Assembly (NCBI RefSeq): GCF_001461825.1
Contig: NZ_LLZC01000012.1
Span: forward strand, 124,001-188,000
Direction: 5' to 3'
Origin: Bacillus velezensis
GTDB taxonomy: Bacteria; Bacillota; Bacilli; Bacillales; Bacillaceae
Length of the DNA: 64,000 nucleotides
Shown: positions 56,220-64,000 of the stretch, piece after piece
Numbering within the stretch: the stretch's first letter is position 1
Layout: the number at the start of each line of letters is the position of its first letter
Notes under the pieces: model-generated
Databases searched by the model: none
Told to the model about the DNA's origin: nothing
Seen by the model: the letters and a program-made list of their open reading frames with translations, nothing else
Position numbers and translations under genes: made by a program

Positions 56220-57242
56220 ATGAAGGTAAAAGTAGCAATCAACGGGTTTGGAAGAATCGGAAGAATGGTGTTCAGAAAAGCAATGGAAGATGATCAAATT
56301 CAAATAACAGCCATTAATGCAAGCTATCCCCCGGAAACGCTTGCTCATTTGATAAAGTATGACACAATTCACGGCAAATACGATCAAGAAGTTGAGACCT
56401 CCGACGACAGCCTGATCGTCAACGGAAAACATATTATGCTGTTCAATCGCCGGGACCCGAGAGAGCTTCCGTGGAAAGAATGCGGAATAGACATCGTCGT
56501 AGAGGCAACGGGGAAATTTAATTCAAAAGAAAAAGCAATGAGCCATATTGAAGCAGGGGCGAAAAAAGTTATTTTAACGGCTCCGGGCAAAAATGAAGAC
56601 GTTACCATTGTCATGGGAGTAAATGAAGAGCAATTCAATCCCGATGAACATGTCATTATTTCAAATGCATCCTGCACGACAAACTGTCTTGCGCCGGTCG
56701 TCAAAGTGCTTGATCAGGAATTCGGGATTGAAAGCGGCCTGATGACGACTGTTCACGCTTACACGAATGATCAAAAAAATATCGACAATCCGCATAAAGA
56801 TCTGCGGAGGGCGAGAGCGTGCGGAGAATCCATCATTCCGACTTCTACAGGCGCCGCCAAAGCGCTGTCGCTCGTGCTGCCTCATTTGAAAGGAAAACTT
56901 CACGGTCTCGCTTTGCGTGTTCCCGTTCCGAATGTGTCATTAGTGGACCTTGTCTGCGATCTGAAAACAGATGTGTCGGCCGAGCAAGTGAACGCCGCTT
57001 TCCAAAGAGCCGCAAAAACGTCGATGTACGGAATTCTTGATTATTCGGATGAGCCGCTCGTTTCTTCGGATTATAATACGAATTCACACTCTGCGATCAT
57101 CGACGGACTGACAACGATAGTGATGGAAGACCGAAAAGTAAAGGTGCTCGCCTGGTATGACAATGAATGGGGATATTCCTGCCGGGTCGTTGATCTTATC
57201 CGTCACGTCGCCGCGCGAATGAAACACCCGTCAGCTGTGTAG
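56220..57242 (+). CDS. gapB: Glyceraldehyde-3-phosphate dehydrogenase, gluconeogenic (NADP)
   Basis: The 340-residue GAPDH is used in gluconeogenesis and prefers NADP. NGFGRIGRMVFRKAM binds the nucleotide and SNASCTTNCLAP holds catalytic C152; HGLALRVPVPNVS and WYDNEWGYSCRVV follow. The position after ytcD and before speD identifies it as gapB rather than glycolytic gapA. ATG at 56220 follows AAAGGGGTGA. A CcpN box overlaps its promoter. In B. subtilis gapB and speD are co-transcribed. Confidence 0.95.
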   Translation: MKVKVAINGFGRIGRMVFRKAMEDDQIQITAINASYPPETLAHLIKYDTIHGKYDQEVETSDDSLIVNGKHIMLFNRRDPRELPWKECGIDIVVEATGKFNSKEKAMSHIEAGAKKVILTAPGKNEDVTIVMGVNEEQFNPDEHVIISNASCTTNCLAPVVKVLDQEFGIESGLMTTVHAYTNDQKNIDNPHKDLRRARACGESIIPTSTGAAKALSLVLPHLKGKLHGLALRVPVPNVSLVDLVCDLKTDVSAEQVNAAFQRAAKTSMYGILDYSDEPLVSSDYNTNSHSAIIDGLTTIVMEDRKVKVLAWYDNEWGYSCRVVDLIRHVAARMKHPSAV

Positions 57243-57305
57243 ACTAAAGATCATGGACATTTGTTAGAAAAACACCCTTAACGGCATATTCGCAAAAAAC
57301 ACACC

Positions 57306-57334
57306 TTGCAAAATAAACTTAAACACAGTATACT
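57306..57334 (+). promoter_or_regulatory. Sigma-A promoter upstream of speD
   Basis: TTGCAA (57306-57311), 17-base spacer, TATACT (57329-57334). It implies a speD transcript with a leader of about 140 bases, in addition to read-through from gapB. Confidence 0.55.
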
Positions 57335-57340
57335 ATCTTT

Positions 57341-57480
57341 CGTGAACTTCTTGCTCGTGACTGCTTCGGAATTACTTAAAGGGTTAGGACCTCTCCGGAC
57401 TAACTTTCCCCCGTGGTAAATGGCCGGGTCAGTTCTCGGAAATTCACTTTTTTAATTCTTGTTAAGGGGGGTCCATGATT
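57341..57480 (+). promoter_or_regulatory. Long structured leader of speD
   Basis: The leader contains GC-rich pairing segments (GTTAG and CTAAC around a CCTCTCCGG core at 57379-57404) and a CCCCC run (57407-57411) able to pair with the G-rich speD ribosome site GGGGGG (57466-57471). No known riboswitch class was recognised. A regulatory role is inference. Confidence 0.4.
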
Positions 57481-57861
57481 ATGGAAACAATGGGGCGTCA
57501 CGTCATCTCCGAGCTGTGGGGATGCGATTTTGATAAGCTCAATGACATGGATTTTATTGAAAAAACGTTTGTAAATGCTGCTTTGAAATCAGGAGCTGAG
57601 GTGCGCGAGGTCGCATTTCACAAATTTGCACCGCAAGGCGTAAGCGGAGTCGTTATTATCTCTGAGTCACATTTAACGATTCACAGTTTTCCTGAACACG
57701 GATATGCAAGCATTGATGTTTATACTTGTGGAGACCTGGATCCTAATGTGGCTGCGGATTACATTGCGGACGCATTACATGCAGATACAAGAGAAAACAT
57801 TGAAATACCGAGAGGAATGGGGCCTGTACAGATTAAACAGGCACAAGCGAAAGTACTGTAA
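57481..57861 (+). CDS. speD: S-adenosylmethionine decarboxylase proenzyme
   Basis: The 126-residue proenzyme decarboxylates SAM for spermidine synthesis and makes its own pyruvoyl cofactor. Self-cleavage occurs before S63 in [27 protein letters not shown] holds further catalytic residues. [14 protein letters not shown] at the N-terminus is invariant in Bacillus. ATG at 57481 is chosen (nine bases after the G-rich ribosome site, standard length); an ATG two codons upstream is too close to it. Confidence 0.96.
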   Translation: METMGRHVISELWGCDFDKLNDMDFIEKTFVNAALKSGAEVREVAFHKFAPQGVSGVVIISESHLTIHSFPEHGYASIDVYTCGDLDPNVAADYIADALHADTRENIEIPRGMGPVQIKQAQAKVL

Positions 57862-57879
57862 TTTTCAAAACGCAAACAC

Positions 57880-57933
57880 AAGGGAGCTAAGCTGAAAAAG
57901 CCATTACGCGCTTTGAAGCTGATGCTCCTTTTC
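57880..57933 (+). terminator. Long hairpin terminator of speD
   Basis: AAGGGAGC ... GCTCCTT forms the base, with inner pairing AGCTGAAAAAGC / GCGCTTTGAAGCT, followed by TTTCT. See the finding on a possible tiny reading frame within it. Confidence 0.6.
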
Positions 57934-57984
57934 TAATGTAAAAAAACAGCATTGCTTTTTCTTTAAGCATTTTTTTTGTAAAAT

Positions 57985-58109
57985 AGAAAAGATAAGGCCG
58001 GTCTATCGGCTCTCCCAACAAATAGGCTCATCCTAGAAACGTTGGCGGGCATTTACCGGAAGCTTGCGAACCGCATTACAGCAACGAAACAGATGGGAGC
58101 TGATCCAAT
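57985..58109 (+). promoter_or_regulatory. Structured leader of nrdR
   Basis: Downstream of a TAAAAT -10 (57979-57984), the 125-base leader can form CCAAC-AAAT-AGG-CTCAT-CCT-AGAAAC-GTTGG (58015-58047) and GCCGG/CGGC upstream. CTCCC just before this stem can pair with GGGAG (58094-58098), the nrdR ribosome site. No known class recognised. Confidence 0.45.
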
Positions 58110-58568
58110 TTGAAATGTCCTTCATGCCAGCATAACGGTTCCCGCGTACTTGATTCACGGCCTGCGGACGAAGGGAAATCAATCCGCAGAAGGCGGGAAT
58201 GCGAAGCCTGCCATTACCGCTTCACTACATTTGAGAAGTTTGAAGAGATGCCTCTGATCGTCGTGAAAAAAGAAGGCGTCCGGGAAGAATTCAGCCGTGA
58301 AAAAATGCTGCGCGGGTTAATTAAAGCTTGTGAAAAAAGGCCCGTTCCTTTAAAAACATTGGAAGACATGTGCTTTGACATTGAAAAAGAGCTGAGAAAC
58401 CAAGGTGTATCTGAAGTCAAAAGCGAACTTGTCGGAGAAATGGTAATGGACCGTCTGGCGAAAATCGATGAGGTGTCTTATGTCCGCTTTGCCTCCGTCT
58501 ACCGGCAGTTTAAGGATATAAACGTGTTTATCGATGAATTGAAAGATTTAATAAAGAAAGAACGCTGA
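58110..58568 (+). CDS. nrdR: Transcriptional repressor NrdR
   Basis: The 152-residue repressor of ribonucleotide reductase genes has an N-terminal zinc ribbon (C3, C6, C31, C34: KCPSCQ ... [10 protein letters not shown]) followed by an ATP-cone domain (about 49-139; [15 protein letters not shown]) that senses ATP/dATP. TTG at 58110 is the start: it gives the invariant MKCPSC N-terminus, with GGGAG about 11 bases upstream. dnaB and dnaI follow, linking nucleotide supply with replication initiation genes. Confidence 0.95.
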   Translation: MKCPSCQHNGSRVLDSRPADEGKSIRRRRECEACHYRFTTFEKFEEMPLIVVKKEGVREEFSREKMLRGLIKACEKRPVPLKTLEDMCFDIEKELRNQGVSEVKSELVGEMVMDRLAKIDEVSYVRFASVYRQFKDINVFIDELKDLIKKER

Positions 58569-58600
58569 GAGAGCTAAGAGATTGTGTCTGGCTCTTTTCT
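58568..58600 (+). terminator. Weak terminator-like hairpin after nrdR
   Basis: AGAGAGC ... GCTCTTTTCT. The stem is short, so read-through to dnaB is possible. Confidence 0.4.
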
Positions 58601-58617
58601 CATGAGCAAAATTGGCA

Positions 58618-58646
58618 TTTGATAGATCGCAGAAACGGTGTAAAAT
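58618..58646 (+). promoter_or_regulatory. Candidate sigma-A promoter of dnaB
   Basis: TTTGAT (58618-58623), 17-base spacer, TAAAAT (58641-58646), 33 bases before dnaB. Confidence 0.45.
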
Positions 58647-58679
58647 GAGAGTAGAAACATATCGGAAGGTTTGAGAATC

Positions 58680-60089
58680 ATGGCTGACTATTGGAATGAC
58701 GTATTGCCTGTAGATCCTTATACGGTCAAAAGCCGTTCGCTTCTTCAGGATGTCGACAGACAGGTTTTGACACATCTGTACCAGCCGCTGATCGGTTCTT
58801 TTGCATTCTCCCTTTATATGACCTTATGGGGGGAGCTTGAGCAGAACCGCTTGTGGGGAGCGGAATCCACGCACAGGCAGCTGATGGGCATGATGCAGTC
58901 AAATTTAAAAAAGATTCATCATGAACAGGGAAAGCTTGAAGGAATCGGGCTGCTGAAAGTGTATATCCGGGAGTCCGAGCAAAAAGAGCGGATGTTTATT
59001 TATGAGCTGCTGCCCCCGCTCAGACCGAATGATTTTTTTGAAGACGGCATGCTGAATGTCTTTCTTTATAACAGAGTCGGTAAAACGAAATACCAGCAGC
59101 TGAGACAATTTTACACGCACCCTTCCGTCGGCGCGGACGCAAGGGAAATTACCCGTCCGTTTAATCACGCCTTTGCCTCTTTTCAGCCGAGTGAATGGAA
59201 AATGACGCCTGATATGGAAGAGGCGATGAAGCTACCCGAGGACTATGAGACGGCGTCTGTCGGACAAGCGCCCTCCTATACGGTGACGGAGGAAGTGTTT
59301 GATTTTGAGCTTTTCATGGCGGGACTGTCAGAAACGATGATACCGCGCAAATCAATCACGCAGGACGTGCGGGAGAGCATTAAAAAGCTTTCATATTTAT
59401 ACGGAATAGATCCTATCTCCATGCAGCACGTCGTCATGACCGCAATTAATGAACAGGATACGATAACGGCCGAAGCGCTGAGGAAAGCGGCCAGCGACTG
59501 GTATCAAATTGAAAGAAGCGGGAAGCTTCCGGAACTGATTGATAAAACACAGCCTGTCACCTTGAGAGAAAACCGGACGGAAAAAGACGATTCATTGAAC
59601 GGCGAACTCATCGCACAGCTTGAGACCATATCACCGAGAAAGCTTCTTCAGGACATTGCGGATGGGACCGAGCCGTCAAAAGCCGACTTGCAGATTATCG
59701 CCGATATTATGTTCGAACAAAAGCTTGAGCCCGGCGTCACCAATGTGCTGATTTATTATGTCATGCTGAAAACGGATATGAAGCTGTCCAAAAACTATAT
59801 CCAAAAAATCGCCGCCCACTGGGCCAGAAAGAAAGTCAAAACGGTACGGGAAGCAATGAAGCTCGCAATAGAAGAGCACAGGCAATATCTTGATTGGGCG
59901 GACGGCAAAACAAACGGCGCGGCGCGCGGCAAAAAAACCGTCCGGGAAGAAAAGCGTCCTGATTGGATGAAAGAAGAAGAAACCGGGAAGAAACAAGAAC
60001 AGCCGGCTCTTTCCGCGCAGGATCTTGAAGAACAGAAGAAAAAAATGATGGAAGAAATGAAAAAACTGAAAAAATACTCTGCCTATTGA
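58680..60089 (+). CDS. dnaB: Replication initiation and membrane attachment protein DnaB
   Basis: The 469-residue Bacillus DnaB (unrelated to E. coli DnaB helicase) works with DnaD and DnaI to load the replicative helicase DnaC at oriC and at restarted forks, and attaches the origin to the membrane. N-terminal DDBH1-type winged helix (about 1-110), DDBH2 domains (about 200-300 and 320-400, with the YIQKIAAHWARKKV motif of the DnaD/DnaB family), and a Lys/Glu-rich C-terminal tail. ATG at 58680 follows GGAAGG. dnaI is 24 bases downstream. Confidence 0.94.
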   Translation: MADYWNDVLPVDPYTVKSRSLLQDVDRQVLTHLYQPLIGSFAFSLYMTLWGELEQNRLWGAESTHRQLMGMMQSNLKKIHHEQGKLEGIGLLKVYIRESEQKERMFIYELLPPLRPNDFFEDGMLNVFLYNRVGKTKYQQLRQFYTHPSVGADAREITRPFNHAFASFQPSEWKMTPDMEEAMKLPEDYETASVGQAPSYTVTEEVFDFELFMAGLSETMIPRKSITQDVRESIKKLSYLYGIDPISMQHVVMTAINEQDTITAEALRKAASDWYQIERSGKLPELIDKTQPVTLRENRTEKDDSLNGELIAQLETISPRKLLQDIADGTEPSKADLQIIADIMFEQKLEPGVTNVLIYYVMLKTDMKLSKNYIQKIAAHWARKKVKTVREAMKLAIEEHRQYLDWADGKTNGAARGKKTVREEKRPDWMKEEETGKKQEQPALSAQDLEEQKKKMMEEMKKLKKYSAY

Positions 60090-60113
60090 GACAGAGAAGC
60101 GGGGTGATATTGA

Positions 60114-61049
60114 ATGGAACCGATCAGCCGATCCTTAGAAGGCGTGACGAAAAGACCTGACTTTCAAAAACGCCTGGAACGAATGCAGCAGCAAGTCATG
60201 GCCGACGAAGACGTCCAGGCTTTTTTGAAGGAACAGAAAGATGTAATCAATCAAAGCATGATTGACAGAGGGTTAAATAAACTGTACGAATTCGTTCAGC
60301 AAAGCAAACAGTGCGCCTTCTGCTCGAAAGACAGCCGGACGAACAGCCTGCTTGAAGGCTATCATCCGAAGCTTGTGATCAACGGGCGTTCCATTGATAT
60401 TGAATATTACGAATGTCCGGAAAAGAGAAAGCTCGACCGCCAGAAAAGGCAAAAGTCCCTGATGAAGAGCATGTATATCCAGCAGGATCTTCTCGGCGCG
60501 ACGTTTCAGCAGATCGACATTACCGATCCGAGCAGAGTCGGCATCTTCCAGCATGTGACGGATTTTCTGAAGAGCTATAATGAAACGGGAAAAGGCAAAG
60601 GGCTGTATCTGTACGGAAAATTCGGAATCGGAAAGACATTTATTTTAGCCGCCATTGCCAACGAGCTGGCGGAAAAAGAGTATTCATCAATGATCGTATA
60701 TGTTCCCGAATTTGTCAGAGAGCTGAAAAACTCGCTCCAGGATCAGTCGTTGGAGGCGAAACTGAATATGGTGAAAACGACGCCCGTACTGATGCTTGAT
60801 GATATCGGAGCGGAGTCAATGACAAGCTGGGTCAGGGATGAAGTCATCGGCACCGTGCTTCAGCACAGAATGAGCCAGCAGCTTCCCACTTTCTTCTCGT
60901 CTAATTTTTCACCAGACGAGCTGAAGCATCATTTTACGTATTCACAGCGGGGAGAAAAGGAAGAAGTAAAAGCGGCAAGACTGATGGAGCGGATTTTATA
61001 TTTGGCTTCGCCCGTCCGTCTTGACGGGGAAAACCGCCGCCGTTCATGA
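60114..61049 (+). CDS. dnaI: Primosomal helicase loader DnaI
   Basis: The 311-residue AAA+ helicase loader has an N-terminal helical and zinc-binding domain (CAFCSKDSRTNS ... YYECPEK, about 65-105) that contacts the helicase, and a C-terminal ATPase with Walker A GKFGIGKTF (K near 173), Walker B PVLMLDDIGAE and an Arg-finger region. ATG at 60114 follows AGCGGGGTGAT. It acts with DnaB to place the DnaC hexamer on DNA. ytxB follows 31 bases later. Confidence 0.95.
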   Translation: MEPISRSLEGVTKRPDFQKRLERMQQQVMADEDVQAFLKEQKDVINQSMIDRGLNKLYEFVQQSKQCAFCSKDSRTNSLLEGYHPKLVINGRSIDIEYYECPEKRKLDRQKRQKSLMKSMYIQQDLLGATFQQIDITDPSRVGIFQHVTDFLKSYNETGKGKGLYLYGKFGIGKTFILAAIANELAEKEYSSMIVYVPEFVRELKNSLQDQSLEAKLNMVKTTPVLMLDDIGAESMTSWVRDEVIGTVLQHRMSQQLPTFFSSNFSPDELKHHFTYSQRGEKEEVKAARLMERILYLASPVRLDGENRRRS

Positions 61050-61080
61050 TGCCGGCGTCCAATGGGAAGGATTTGAGGGA

Positions 61081-61722
61081 ATGAGGAATAAGAAGGCTGT
61101 CACTTGGGCTGCGGCTGCGGCGGGAGCGGGCCTTTTACTGTGGGCAAACCGCAAATATCTGAATCTGTCGCCTAAGGAGATCCGGCTGTGGGTATTATCG
61201 TTCGGTGTTTTTGCGCCGCTTGTGTTTATCGGAATTTCCATCGTCAGGCCTTTTGTGCTGTTTCCCGTATCAATCGTTTCCGTCGCCGGAGGATTGGCGT
61301 TCGGCCCGTTTTTCGGCACCGTGTATACGCTGGCGGGCTCAATGGGCGCTGCCGCCGCGTCTTTTTTTGCGGCGGGGCTGTTTGCCTTTAATGAGAAAAG
61401 CCGTCATGGAAAAATGGAAGCCATTCAAAAGCAGATGAAAACCAATGGCTTCTTTTATATTTTTATCCTGCGCATTCTGCCTGTTAACTTTGATGTGATC
61501 AGCTATGCCGCAGGCCTATCGAAAGTCAGGCCGATGACGTATTTTTTGGCGACCGCAGCGGGCATTATTCCGGGGACGATCGTCCTGAATGTGCTCGGCG
61601 CGAGCTTTATGTCCGGCAATGTGCTGACCGTACTCGGCGTGATGTGTCTTTACATCGTATTTTTATCGCTTCCCGTTATATTTAAAAAGAAGGTGCGCCA
61701 TTTGTTCGGCGGTGAAAGCTAA
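61081..61722 (+). CDS. ytxB: TVP38/TMEM64-family membrane protein YtxB
   Basis: The 213-residue protein of the SNARE-associated/DedA-like superfamily has about five membrane helices, the GGLAFGPFFGTVYTLAGSMGAAAASFF block and the FYIFILRILPVNFDVISYAAGLSKV block with the conserved R-x-x-P. Such proteins may move lipids or maintain the proton gradient; the function of YtxB is unknown. ATG at 61081 gives the B. subtilis length; a longer in-frame start would overlap dnaI. Confidence 0.86.
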   Translation: MRNKKAVTWAAAAAGAGLLLWANRKYLNLSPKEIRLWVLSFGVFAPLVFIGISIVRPFVLFPVSIVSVAGGLAFGPFFGTVYTLAGSMGAAAASFFAAGLFAFNEKSRHGKMEAIQKQMKTNGFFYIFILRILPVNFDVISYAAGLSKVRPMTYFLATAAGIIPGTIVLNVLGASFMSGNVLTVLGVMCLYIVFLSLPVIFKKKVRHLFGGES

Positions 61723-61787
61723 CCTTTACGTCTATTTTAAAAACATCCCCCATATACTTGTAACAGATGCCGTAAGGGGGGACAAAT

Positions 61788-62618
61788 ATGCTTGAAGTGA
61801 TCTTTGAAGATGACCACGATACCGCCGCTTTTTTACATCTCATTCAGCAATCGGACGACCGGAGACATTTTATTGTCCGTGAAGGCATAAAAAAAGTCGG
61901 AATCGCAAGGTCTGAAACGGCTTTTTGCGTTCAGCGCTTTATTGAGCCGATACTTGTCAGGTTTTTTTTGGAATGCAAAGAAGACGAGCATATGCTTTCG
62001 CTTATTGAGGACGCATACTGCTTCACCGATCAGGATGAACAGCAGCAAATCCTTCAGCTTGCACACAGCATTATGGAAGGAGAGCTTGAGGATCATCCGT
62101 TCGAGCCGAAGAAAGAGCCGCGCACACAGTTTATTTCAGATGCGCTCCGGACGATTTCACTTGATGCGGGTGTTTTTTCCGTGCGTTCGTTTCAGACGTT
62201 CCGGCTCGGCAGGTATTATGAGCGGCTCAGAGAATACGCGGAGGCTGCGATAGATGAATATCGGATGGAACAGGAATATCAAAACTTTATCCAGTCTCTG
62301 AGAGATTATGTGACATCCAATCCGCCGCGGATGAAGAAAGTCCGCATCGTACATGACCGGGCTTTTACGCTGTGGGAGCTGCGCTATTTGTCAGAACGGG
62401 AACAGAAAAAATACATAGACAGACGGTTTGTGCGGGAGCACCCGATGTATATAGATTCCCATCTCCTTGCGCCGCTGATCTCCATTGCGCCTGAGACGGT
62501 AGAACTGTATACGGACAAACCGGAGCATATGATGTCCAGAACGATTCAAAACGTGTTTCAGGAAAGGGTGCGCCTTTTTCCGCTGGGCGCGTTTGCAGCC
62601 GAGAAGACGGAAGGATAG
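61788..62618 (+). CDS. ytxC: Putative sporulation protein YtxC
   Basis: The 276-residue soluble protein is homologous to the YtxC family found only in spore-forming Bacilli. It is Glu/Arg rich, helical, and has a conserved mid-region FISDALRTISLDAGVFSVRSF. No enzymatic motif is visible. ATG at 61788 follows AAGGGGGGAC. A stem-loop (62626-62657) follows. Function unknown; family restriction to spore formers suggests sporulation. Confidence 0.85.
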   Translation: MLEVIFEDDHDTAAFLHLIQQSDDRRHFIVREGIKKVGIARSETAFCVQRFIEPILVRFFLECKEDEHMLSLIEDAYCFTDQDEQQQILQLAHSIMEGELEDHPFEPKKEPRTQFISDALRTISLDAGVFSVRSFQTFRLGRYYERLREYAEAAIDEYRMEQEYQNFIQSLRDYVTSNPPRMKKVRIVHDRAFTLWELRYLSEREQKKYIDRRFVREHPMYIDSHLLAPLISIAPETVELYTDKPEHMMSRTIQNVFQERVRLFPLGAFAAEKTEG

Positions 62619-62625
62619 CCGTACG

Positions 62626-62657
62626 GACGGCCTTGTGTAAACGGCAGGGCTGTCTTT
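62626..62657 (+). terminator. Terminator of ytxC
   Basis: GACGGCCTTG / CAGGGCTGTC (two G-T pairs) followed by TTTGCG. Reasonable stem, weak T-run. Confidence 0.5.
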
Positions 62658-62680
62658 GCGAAATCAGACGGAAAACCGAG

Positions 62681-62709
62681 TTGCATTTTTCTCGCAGACA
62701 TTTTATAAT
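62681..62709 (+). promoter_or_regulatory. Sigma-A promoter of thrS
   Basis: TTGCAT (62681-62686), 17-base spacer, TATAAT (62704-62709). Transcription would start near 62716, at the beginning of the T-box leader. Confidence 0.75.
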
Positions 62710-62715
62710 ACATAA

Positions 62716-63000
62716 AAGATTAATGATTGCTACACGTATTGATAAGGACATGAAGCATTGATACCGGCTTTATAAGAGAGGAGAGCCCAGGCTGAAAGCT
62801 TTCCAGCTATGGATCATTGACTTTACCGCCTTTGAACTTCAGCTGTGAACGCCGGAAGAAGCGTCAGTAATAGCTGACGGGAACTCCCGTTACAGAGTTT
62901 AGAGCCGCAGGTGCCGAAACAATCGGCCGTGCGGAAAAAAGGGTGGAACCACGATTCCGTTTATTTAACCTCGTCCCTTTCATAGGGGGCGGGGTTTTTG
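62716..63000 (+). promoter_or_regulatory. T-box leader of thrS, threonine specifier ACC
   Basis: The T-box sequence AAGGGTGGAACCACG is at 62939-62953. The specifier codon is read as ACC (62825-62827), followed by the typical GCCTTTGA. The terminator CCTCGTCCCT ... AGGGGGCGGGG-TTTTT spans 62969-62998. Uncharged tRNA-Thr pairs with ACC and with the T-box bulge, favouring the antiterminator and thrS expression. Confidence 0.92.
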
Positions 63001-63027
63001 ATTTGCATAAAAAAAGGAGTGACGAAG

Positions 63028-64000
63028 ATGTCAGATATGATCAACATCACATTTCCGGACGGAGCGGTAAAGGAATTTCCGAAAGGAACAACAACAGAAG
63101 ATATCGCGGCATCCATCAGTCCGGGATTAAAGAAAAAGTCTTTAGCCGGAAAACTGAACGGACAGGAAATTGATTTAAGAACGCCGATTCAAGAGGATGG
63201 TGCCGTAGAAATCATTACAGAAGGCACAGAAGAAGGCTTGAACATCATGCGGCACAGCACGGCGCATTTATTGGCCCAGGCGATTAAACGCATTTATAAA
63301 GATGTGAAATTCGGTGTCGGCCCCGTCATTGAAAACGGGTTCTATTATGACGTTGAAATGGAGCAGGCGCTGACGCCGGATGACCTTCCGAAGATTGAAA
63401 AAGAAATGAAACGCATCGTCGGTGAAAATCTGCCGATTATCCGAAAAGAAGTGAGCCGTGATGAAGCAAAAGCCATGTTTGCGGAAATCGGCGATAATCT
63501 GAAGCTTGAACTGCTGGATGCCATCCCGGAAGACGAAACGGTCTCCATTTATGAGCAGGGCGAATTTTTTGACCTGTGCCGCGGCGTGCACGTGCCGTCT
63601 ACAGGCAAAATTAAAGAATTTAAGCTGCTGAGCCTTGCGGGCGCATACTGGCGCGGCGACAGCAAAAACCAAATGCTTCAGCGCGTTTACGGCACGGCCT
63701 TCTTTAAAAAGGATGACCTGAAAGAGCATTTGCGGATGCTTGAAGAAGCGAAAGAGCGCGACCACCGAAAACTGGGCAAAGAATTAAAATTGTTCGCCAA
63801 CTCTCAAAAAGTCGGACAAGGCCTGCCGCTCTGGCTGCCGAAAGGCGCAACCATCCGCCGCGTGATCGAGCGCTACATTGTGGATAAAGAGCTGAGCCTC
63901 GGTTATGAGCACGTCTATACGCCTGTTCTCGGAAGCAAAGACCTGTATGAAACATCGGGCCACTGGGATCATTATCAGGATACGATGTTCCCGCCGATGG
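63028..64000 (+). CDS. thrS: Threonyl-tRNA synthetase (5' part only)
   Basis: About 324 codons are present before the window ends. ATG at 63028 follows AAAAAGGAGTGACG. The N-terminal TGS domain ([17 protein letters not shown], about 1-60) is followed by the second additional (editing-like) domain with the HxxxH motif [12 protein letters not shown], and CRGVHVPST, and then the start of the class II catalytic core ([14 protein letters not shown]). It charges tRNA-Thr and proofreads serine. The gene in B. subtilis is about 640 codons, so roughly half is seen. The T-box in front identifies it as the main thrS. Confidence 0.96.
   Translation, partial: MSDMINITFPDGAVKEFPKGTTTEDIAASISPGLKKKSLAGKLNGQEIDLRTPIQEDGAVEIITEGTEEGLNIMRHSTAHLLAQAIKRIYKDVKFGVGPVIENGFYYDVEMEQALTPDDLPKIEKEMKRIVGENLPIIRKEVSRDEAKAMFAEIGDNLKLELLDAIPEDETVSIYEQGEFFDLCRGVHVPSTGKIKEFKLLSLAGAYWRGDSKNQMLQRVYGTAFFKKDDLKEHLRMLEEAKERDHRKLGKELKLFANSQKVGQGLPLWLPKGATIRRVIERYIVDKELSLGYEHVYTPVLGSKDLYETSGHWDHYQDTMFPPM

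Noticed and set aside
57341..57480. SAM riboswitch upstream of speD
   Set aside because: The conserved SAM-I and SAM-II core blocks were not found in the leader.
57985..58109. Adenosylcobalamin riboswitch before nrdR
   Set aside because: No B12-box (GCCACTG-like) sequence is present.

Overview
The window is chromosomal DNA from a member of the Bacillus subtilis group, most likely B. velezensis / B. amyloliquefaciens or a close relative. Gene order from hisJ-ezrA to thrS follows the B. subtilis chromosome almost gene for gene, many protein lengths match the B. subtilis orthologues exactly, and codon use is mid-GC throughout except in one short AT-rich segment. No rRNA, tRNA, insertion sequence, transposase or CRISPR array was seen.

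Layout. 1-6.3 kb: start of hisJ (minus), the division regulator ezrA, the branched-chain amino acid carrier braB (minus), the cysteine desulfurase/tRNA thiolation pair nifZ-thiI, and the spore protein gene sspA. 6.4-14 kb: acyl-CoA synthetase ytcI with amidohydrolase ytcJ, nadK2 (minus), the sigma-W-type sppA-yteJ operon, the sporulation pair ytfI-gerW, and tpx. 14-24.6 kb: ytxK-ackA, moaB, argGH, ytzD, ytkK, ytkL, ytoI, ytpI (minus), nrnA. 24.6-37.9 kb: ytzJ, ytrI and ytrH (minus), dnaE, ytsJ, accD-accA, pfkA-pyk, fxsA, ytvI (minus), ytwI. This is a core carbon and lipid block in which malic enzyme, acetyl-CoA carboxylase and lower glycolysis are encoded side by side.

38.0-41.7 kb is the only clearly accessory segment. 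It sits between ytwI and citZ, genes that I recall as neighbours in B. subtilis 168. It is AT-rich and holds a yjdF-type riboswitch with its DUF2992 gene, an orphan acidic protein gene, a complete rap-phr quorum-sensing cassette, and gene remnants including a peptidoglycan-binding repeat from a lytic enzyme. The Rap protein has Glu at the position of the Spo0F-phosphatase glutamine, and the Phr precursor ends in a candidate ARLQT pentapeptide. This is the most novel part of the window.

42-64 kb returns to conserved backbone: the TCA operon citZ-icd-mdh, phoP-phoR, polA-mutM-ytaF-coaE, ytbE-ytbD (minus) divergent from the HxlR regulator ytcD, gluconeogenic gapB, speD, nrdR-dnaB-dnaI, ytxB, ytxC, and thrS (truncated by the window end) behind a T-box leader.

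Regulatory sites readable from the sequence link much of this to nutrient state: CodY-like boxes (braB, ackA), CcpA cre sites (ackA, citZ, phoPR), a CcpC-type dyad (citZ), a CcpN-type box (gapB), ArgR boxes (argGH), a T-box (thrS), sigma-W (sppA) and sigma-G (sspA) promoters, and long structured leaders before speD and nrdR. Coordinates of promoters, boxes and hairpins were read by eye and may be off by a few bases.
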